A stretch of 64,000 nucleotides of DNA from Acidobacteriota bacterium (GTDB lineage: Bacteria > Acidobacteriota > Blastocatellia > Pyrinomonadales > Pyrinomonadaceae): positions 372,001 through 436,000 of the forward strand of contig QQUY01000002.1 in NCBI GenBank assembly GCA_003385635.1, read 5' to 3'. Positions 59,002 to 64,000 of the stretch are shown here, in pieces. Both the position numbers and the translations under genes were made by a program. The notes under the pieces are model-generated. The model worked only from the letters and a program-made list of their open reading frames with translations. It had not been told where the DNA came from and did not search any database. Positions within the stretch are counted from its first letter, which is position 1. Each line of letters begins with the position of its first letter.

Positions 59002-60102
59002 ATGAAAACCTGGTCACTTAGGATCGGCAAACTATTCGGGATCGATGTTTTCATCCATTGGTCGTTCTGGCTGCTGATTATCTGGATACTCTACTTACAG
59101 ATCAGCGGCGGAGGCGGGATATTCGAGGCCGTGTGGGCCACCGGTTTTATATTCGCACTTTTTGCCTGCGTGGTCTTTCACGAGCTCGGCCATGCCTTGA
59201 CCGCTAAACGTTTCGGGATCGGGACGAAGGATATCACCCTCTATCCCATCGGCGGCGTCGCTTCTCTTGAGAAAATGCCGGACGAGCCGTGGCGCGAATT
59301 GCTTGTCGCCATCGCAGGGCCAGCTGTAAATCTGGCGATCGCGGCGCTTCTTCTGGTCTACTTTGCGGCGGCGGGTACGTTTCCCGATCCTTCTGCGCTT
59401 GAAAGCGCTGAGAATCTGTCTGATGTTCCGTTTCTTTTCACTCTCTTTACAGCAAATCTGATCGTTGCAGTATTCAATCTGATACCGGCCTTCCCTATGG
59501 ACGGAGGCCGAGCCCTGCGCGCCCTTCTCAGCCTGATGATGGCAAAGCCGGCTGCGACAAGGATCGCCGCCGCAGTAGGTCAGATCCTCGCAGTCGTCTT
59601 CGTGCTTCTTGGCTTTTACTACAACCCCTGGCTGATCATCATCGGACTCTTCGTCTTTCTCGGAGCAGGAGTCGAATCCGCCGGAGAACGAACAAAGACA
59701 GCGCTCTCTGGTCTTACGGTCGAACACGCACTGATGAGAAGGTTTACGAGTTTAAGTCCGTTCGATACGTTGGGAACGGCGGTCGAAGCTCTGCTAAACA
59801 GTCAGGAAACCGACTTCGTTGTCCTTGATATGGACGAGCCGATCGGACTTCTGACAAGAAGCGAGATAATCAAAGGCCTGACCGAGAAAGGTCCGGAAGC
59901 TCGCGTTTCTTCGTTTATGAACCGCGAGTTCTTTGTGGTCGGTCCGGAATTGAACTTGTCCGACTTTCTGCAGGAAGTTGCTTCGCACAAGAGTGATGTT
60001 GCGCTTGTGATGAAAGACGGCGAGCTGCTGGGAATGATAGACCGCGAGAATGTCGAGGAGAAGCTGCTTGTAGAGCGAGCGCTCAGGGGCAATGATCAGT
60101 GA
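59002..60102 (+). CDS. Site-2 protease family (M50) zinc metalloprotease with CBS-like region
   Basis: The 366-residue product has a membrane-embedded M50 core: helix 1 (about 16-34), the zinc motif FHELGHALTAKR (H60, E61, H64), TLYPIGGVASLEKMP, and NLIPAFPMDGGRALRALL with the third zinc ligand Asp167. It has about six membrane helices in all. Residues 235-360 look like two CBS-type repeats (TDFVVLDMDEPIGLLTRSEIIKGL, KSDVALVMKDGELLGMIDRENVEE). It resembles the SpoIVFB-like branch; the substrate is unknown, and ligand control through the CBS part is likely. Confidence 0.92.
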   Translation: MKTWSLRIGKLFGIDVFIHWSFWLLIIWILYLQISGGGGIFEAVWATGFIFALFACVVFHELGHALTAKRFGIGTKDITLYPIGGVASLEKMPDEPWRELLVAIAGPAVNLAIAALLLVYFAAAGTFPDPSALESAENLSDVPFLFTLFTANLIVAVFNLIPAFPMDGGRALRALLSLMMAKPAATRIAAAVGQILAVVFVLLGFYYNPWLIIIGLFVFLGAGVESAGERTKTALSGLTVEHALMRRFTSLSPFDTLGTAVEALLNSQETDFVVLDMDEPIGLLTRSEIIKGLTEKGPEARVSSFMNREFFVVGPELNLSDFLQEVASHKSDVALVMKDGELLGMIDRENVEEKLLVERALRGNDQ

Positions 60103-60132
60103 CCAATGACCAGCGTTCAAGGCAAGAAAGAG

Positions 60133-60156
60133 GAGAGCGGACCTAAGTCCGCCCTC
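60133..60156. terminator. Bidirectional terminator-like hairpin
   Basis: GAGAGCGGAC and GTCCGCCCTC form a ten-base-pair stem with one mismatch around a CTAA loop. It lies in the gap between the convergent site-2 protease (+) and DUF4097 (-) genes. The flanks are AAAGAG and CAGCTATC, without a strong T-run, so efficiency is uncertain. Confidence 0.5.
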
Positions 60157-60188
60157 AGCTATCAAATTCATTGATCGATGGTAAATGT

Positions 60189-61082
60189 TTAGTAAGTTTC
60201 TGACGAGTCCTTCATTTTAAGGAGGTTCGTCGTCGGGTTCGGCGTTCTGCCGTCGTTCGCTCGTTTGACCGTAAGGCCGCCGCTAACGCTCGACATCTTG
60301 ATCTTCACATCTCCGCTGCCAAGCATTCCATGCATGTCGCGCCCGACGAATTCGCCCTTCCTGACCGGAAGACCGAACTCATTGTCGATCGAACCGCTTA
60401 GGCTGTTCGCTTTGATCGTCGCATTTGCATCTGAAGGAAGCGTGAGAATGACCTGGCCGTTGACCGTCGTCATCTTTATGTCGCTCGCCTGATAGAGCTG
60501 TTCAAAATCGGCTTCGACCGTTCCGTTCACGGTCGTGAGTTTTGCGGAGCCGCCAAGATTCGAAGCCCTGACTGTTCCGTTGACGGTTGAGGCCTTGGTG
60601 TTTCCGTCCGATCCGTCGATCGAAACGTTTCCATTCACTGTCGATATTCCGACCAGGTTTGACGTTCTGGGCACGGTAAGCTCGAACTCGACCTTTAGAT
60701 CATCGGCTCTTCTCCACCCTTCGTCTGCCATTTCCTTTCGGTCCCTGTAATCAGCTTTGACATAAAAGCTTGATTCGTCCGATTCGACCTTTATGTCGAC
60801 GTACTTCAGGTGCTCCGGATTGCTCGCTGATTTCACGGCGACCAAACGCACTTGCGGGCTGTCCCAGGTGGTGACCTTGATCGAGCCGTTGACGTTCGCC
60901 GCTTTGACATCCCCGTTCAGGTTCAAGGGATAGGTCTGGTCGAACCTCTCGTCCTGAACAACTTCAACACGGGCCGGCGAGTTCTCTTTTGCGTCCGCCG
61001 CCACTTCTTCTTCGACGAACGAATTCACGCTGCAGTTGAGAAGTGCGGCCACGCTGAAGAGTATCGAAAATAAGTAAGGCAT
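60189..61082 (-). CDS. DUF4097-type beta-repeat lipoprotein
   Basis: The 297-residue product has a lipoprotein-like signal (residues 1-17, LFSILFSVAALLNC with Cys17). A DUF4097 beta-helix-like domain follows, with repeated (S/T)TVNGxV turns at about 20-residue spacing (AANVNGSIKV, STVNGNVSI, STVNGTVRA, TTVNGTVEA, TTVNGQVIL, NSLSGSID, SSVSGGLTV). It is a periplasmic or surface protein of unknown function, related in fold to the GIN-domain protein at 41556. AGGAG precedes the ATG at 61082. Confidence 0.9.
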   Translation of the reverse strand: MPYLFSILFSVAALLNCSVNSFVEEEVAADAKENSPARVEVVQDERFDQTYPLNLNGDVKAANVNGSIKVTTWDSPQVRLVAVKSASNPEHLKYVDIKVESDESSFYVKADYRDRKEMADEGWRRADDLKVEFELTVPRTSNLVGISTVNGNVSIDGSDGNTKASTVNGTVRASNLGGSAKLTTVNGTVEADFEQLYQASDIKMTTVNGQVILTLPSDANATIKANSLSGSIDNEFGLPVRKGEFVGRDMHGMLGSGDVKIKMSSVSGGLTVKRANDGRTPNPTTNLLKMKDSSETY

Positions 61083-61157
61083 CTGTTCTCTCCTGAATAA
61101 AGTTTCGAATATTGAATCTTCTGTGAGTAGAACACTGCGGGGCGGGGATTTGTGACA

Positions 61158-61217
61158 TGCGAGGAGTCAGAAGTCAGAAGTCAGAAGTCAGAAGTCAGAA
61201 GTCAGAAGTCAGAAGTA
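61158..61217. repeat. GAAGTCA heptamer array
   Basis: About eight copies of the same heptamer as in 3189-3318 follow a GGAGTCA unit. A complementary CTTCTGACTCCTGAC run at 61329-61352 lies on the other side of about 110 unique bases, so the two can pair. Both lie in the gap between the DUF4097 and DUF4440-like genes. Confidence 0.93.
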
Positions 61218-61367
61218 AGAAGTGAAGAAAAATGTTTAGTTATCAATTGTCGATCTGTTTCCCTGTACTCATTTTCATTTTGCAGTACTCATCTCCCATC
61301 ACCAAAAAAGGAGTCAGAAGACTCCCGCCTTCTGACTCCTGACTCCTGACTTCTAAATTCTTGAAGC

Positions 61368-62387
61368 CTACATCTCACGAGCAACCGAGTTCATATGCAT
61401 CACCGGTTTCCAGGAGTCGCCGTCCTTCATATAGACAGAAGCGGTGTACATTTTTTCAGGCATCGGCTGGCCATCGCAGGTGCCCTTGCTGGCAGCAGCA
61501 TACGTCAGAACAACGAAATTGTCGTTTACTTTCGTCGCCTTCTCATCTGACAGCGTGTAACTGGAAATTTCGCATTTGTGCTCGCCGATATAGGCGATCT
61601 CGGCTGCACGGTCGCGTATCCCATCAGAGCCTACGGCGAGAAAACTCGAGCCAAGTCCGTCTTCAAACACCTTCGTGTCTTTCTTGAAGAAGGCATCCCA
61701 GAACTTCTTGTCCATATCGATCAGGGTCTTGGCGAGCTCTGCATCATTCTGAATATTCGGCTTGGGCGGTTCTTCCTTCTCTGCCTCGTCATCTGACGCG
61801 TCAGCCTTCTCGGCTTCGGCGTTGGCTGTGTTTCCGGATGTGTTCGCGTTCGAATCACCGTCTTCGCTATCCTCGGCGTCTCCGTCGCCTGCGGCAGCAG
61901 GCACTTCAGCATTTTGGTAATACGCCGCTTTCCAGGTGTCGCCTTCTTTGACATAAAGGGAACCGTAATACTCGTTCTCCGGCACCTTCTGACCGTCGCA
62001 AGTTGCGTCGTTCGTACCCTTTCCGGCAAGCAATGCTGCATTCTCTGAGAGTTCGACCACTTTGTATTCAGATGTCGAGTACGACCTTACCTCGCAAGGA
62101 GATTCATTGATCATCCTCACAACCGAAGCCTTGTCGACAAACCCGCTTGCGCCCCCTCCGACAAAGCTGTCTGTCAGATTCTGGTCAAAGTGTGCGCCAT
62201 TCTTGTTCTTCCAGGCTTCTCCGAACGACTTGTCGATATCCTGTAGCGTGGCCGCAACTGTCTTCTCAGTTGTTCCGTTGTTTGCGCCGTTGTTCCCTCC
62301 CTCATTCGCGCCACCTTCAGGCGGCGGACAGGCTGTGAACATTAGCAACGCCAGACAGATCACGAAAAGATAAGTGGTCTTCAACAT
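61368..62387 (-). CDS. Lipoprotein with two DUF4440/SnoaL-like repeats
   Basis: The 339-residue product has a lipoprotein signal (residues 1-20, FVICLALLMFTAC) and a Gly/Asn-rich linker. Two related NTF2-like domains follow (about 45-165 and 215-335), each with a helix followed by DKASVVRMINE or DRAAEIAYIGE, a CEVRSYSTSEYKVVEL or CEISSYTLSDEKATKV strand, and a TCDGQxxPExxYxxSxYxKDGDxWKxxxxxN ending. The domains are joined by an acidic Ala/Glu/Asp linker. Such domains bind small ligands or act as chaperone-like proteins. AAAGGAG precedes the ATG. Confidence 0.85.
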   Translation of the reverse strand: MLKTTYLFVICLALLMFTACPPPEGGANEGGNNGANNGTTEKTVAATLQDIDKSFGEAWKNKNGAHFDQNLTDSFVGGGASGFVDKASVVRMINESPCEVRSYSTSEYKVVELSENAALLAGKGTNDATCDGQKVPENEYYGSLYVKEGDTWKAAYYQNAEVPAAAGDGDAEDSEDGDSNANTSGNTANAEAEKADASDDEAEKEEPPKPNIQNDAELAKTLIDMDKKFWDAFFKKDTKVFEDGLGSSFLAVGSDGIRDRAAEIAYIGEHKCEISSYTLSDEKATKVNDNFVVLTYAAASKGTCDGQPMPEKMYTASVYMKDGDSWKPVMHMNSVAREM

Positions 62388-62399
62388 ATGCTTCTCCTT

Positions 62400-63043
<644 letters not shown>

Positions 63044-64000
63044 TTAAGCCGCCTCGCCAGGCGTTCCCATATGGAATACGGCTTTCCATACGTCGCCGTC
63101 CTTCCTGAAGACCGTCGTCGTGTAATTCGGGGCAGACGGTATTGTCTCTCCGTCGCATTTTCCCGTAGCTCTTCCGTAGTAGCTAAAGACGTACATGTTG
63201 TCAGCCACCTTTGTTGCTATCGCTTCGGAAAGCCCCGTTGAGTCGATCTCACAATTGTGCTCCGCGATCTGCTTCAAGATCGCCGCCCGGTCTTTCGGGC
63301 CGTCAGCAGTCAGTTCGATGAAATCGTCTGCCAGAACACCCTCAAATGGCTTGGTATCCTTTTCCGCCCAAGCCGCCCAAAGATCGGTCTCAAGCTTGGT
63401 CAGCTCTTCCGCAGCCGCTTCGTCATTGCTGAACTTCGGCATAGGAGGCGCTGCCGGCTTTTCCGCTTCCGCAGCACCTTCTTTGTTCTCGGCGTCGTCT
63501 CCGTTCTCGGCCTCAGCCGCAGGCTTCTCTCCGCCTTCGGACTTTTCAGCCTCGTCCCCGTCTCCGCTGTCATCCGAAGCCGCTTCGATCGGCCTGGTTT
63601 GGTGATATGCGGCCTTCCACTTGTCGCCGTCTTTCACGAGCAGGGTCACGAATTGGCTGTCAGGAAGGTCCTTGCCCTCGCAAGTGCCGTCTACATCATT
63701 TTTTCCTGTCTGGATGGCTACGCCTTCGGCGATCTCGGTCACTTTCGAATCCGTCGACCTCGCGGATTTGATATCGCATTCATCGGAACTGATCGAAGCT
63801 ACGACCATCGCTTTGTCAGCACGCCCCCTCTGGCTAACGCCCACGAAGTTGTCGGTCAGATTCTCGTCGAAGAATTTTCCGTTCTTGTTCTTCCAGGCTT
63901 CCTGTGCCGAATTATCGAAAGCGACGACTGATTCTTCGACTGAAGCTTCCCCTGTTGTATTGCCTGCGGAGTTGTCGCCCGGGTTAGATCCTGTATCTGC
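63044..64000 (-). CDS. Second DUF4440-like double-domain protein, 5' end outside the window
   Basis: The frame is open to the window edge, so the start and any signal peptide are missing; 318 residues are visible. It is a paralogue of 61368-62387: AQEAWKNKNGKFFDENLTDNFVG near the visible start matches GEAWKNKNGAHFDQNLTDSFVG there. The same two-domain layout, acidic linker and CDGE-x-IP-x-x-x-NYTTTVFRKDGDVWKAVFHM ending are present. It is likely also a lipoprotein. The gap between the two genes (656 bases) is filled by repeats, consistent with a tandem duplication. Confidence 0.85.
   Translation of the reverse strand, partial: ADTGSNPGDNSAGNTTGEASVEESVVAFDNSAQEAWKNKNGKFFDENLTDNFVGVSQRGRADKAMVVASISSDECDIKSARSTDSKVTEIAEGVAIQTGKNDVDGTCEGKDLPDSQFVTLLVKDGDKWKAAYHQTRPIEAASDDSGDGDEAEKSEGGEKPAAEAENGDDAENKEGAAEAEKPAAPPMPKFSNDEAAAEELTKLETDLWAAWAEKDTKPFEGVLADDFIELTADGPKDRAAILKQIAEHNCEIDSTGLSEAIATKVADNMYVFSYYGRATGKCDGETIPSAPNYTTTVFRKDGDVWKAVFHMGTPGEAA

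Noticed and set aside
59095..59727. 210-codon minus-strand frame opposite the site-2 protease
   Set aside because: Antisense shadow of a gene with complete zinc motifs; no family resemblance.

Overview
The window looks like chromosomal DNA from an uncultured or little-studied Acidobacteriota, most likely of the Blastocatellia/Pyrinomonadaceae type. This is an inference from gene content (ECF sigma with a YCII partner, WD40 and DUF4097/GIN proteins, many one-domain VOC and SRPBCC proteins, a GH109-type Gfo/Idh/MocA protein) and from moderate GC with spacers full of short dispersed repeats. No rRNA, tRNA, CRISPR array, transposase or phage structural gene was seen.

Layout. 1-27 kb is an archipelago of small single-domain genes: six VOC proteins, five SRPBCC proteins, two YdeI/DUF1801-type proteins, DinB, EVE, ASCH, TfoX-N, SRAP (YedK), MoaD-like, and DUF1697/DUF2277/DUF3052. 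Embedded among them are a secreted WD40 protein and an ECF sigma factor with its YCII/DGPF-type partner. 27-33 kb carries a HerA/FtsK-like ATPase, a thermonuclease lipoprotein and a secreted alpha/beta hydrolase. 33.0-39.1 kb is a visibly AT-richer island: a DNA cytosine methyltransferase, a protein with two GHKL ATPase modules (the second a histidine kinase), a receiver-domain protein with an unassigned C-terminal domain, and a Vsr-type endonuclease. Its right edge abuts what looks like a truncated gene. 39.7-45 kb holds rmuC, a GIN-domain protein, a Spy/CpxP-like protein and a double GNAT. 45.2-50.0 kb is a tight three-gene operon: an atypical sigma factor, an HTH protein, and a 1161-residue fusion of an ImmA/IrrE metallopeptidase, a UvrD-type helicase and a Cas4/AddB-like Fe-S nuclease domain. 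50.7-58.7 kb has a TPR lipoprotein and a probable N-acetylgalactosamine salvage locus (GH109-like enzyme, sodium:solute symporter, NahK-like sugar 1-kinase, sugar-1-phosphate nucleotidyltransferase). 59-64 kb has a site-2 protease, a DUF4097 protein and two paralogous DUF4440-like proteins, the second cut by the window end.

Two candidate undescribed systems stand out. In the first, a two-component phosphorelay is embedded in a Dcm/Vsr modification locus that has no recognisable restriction enzyme. In the second, a regulatory metalloprotease is fused to a helicase-nuclease and sits behind its own sigma factor and an HTH protein that could be the protease substrate.

Almost every spacer holds dispersed repeats. 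The most striking class is tandem arrays with a period of exactly seven bases but many unrelated consensus sequences, often placed as inverted pairs around a unique loop. Other classes are nine-base arrays related to GTCTGTTGA, inverted repeats with CCACAGATGAA-like arms, a roughly 130-base foldback element present three times within 3 kb, and GC-rich hairpin units. All family names are assigned from remembered motifs, without database searches.
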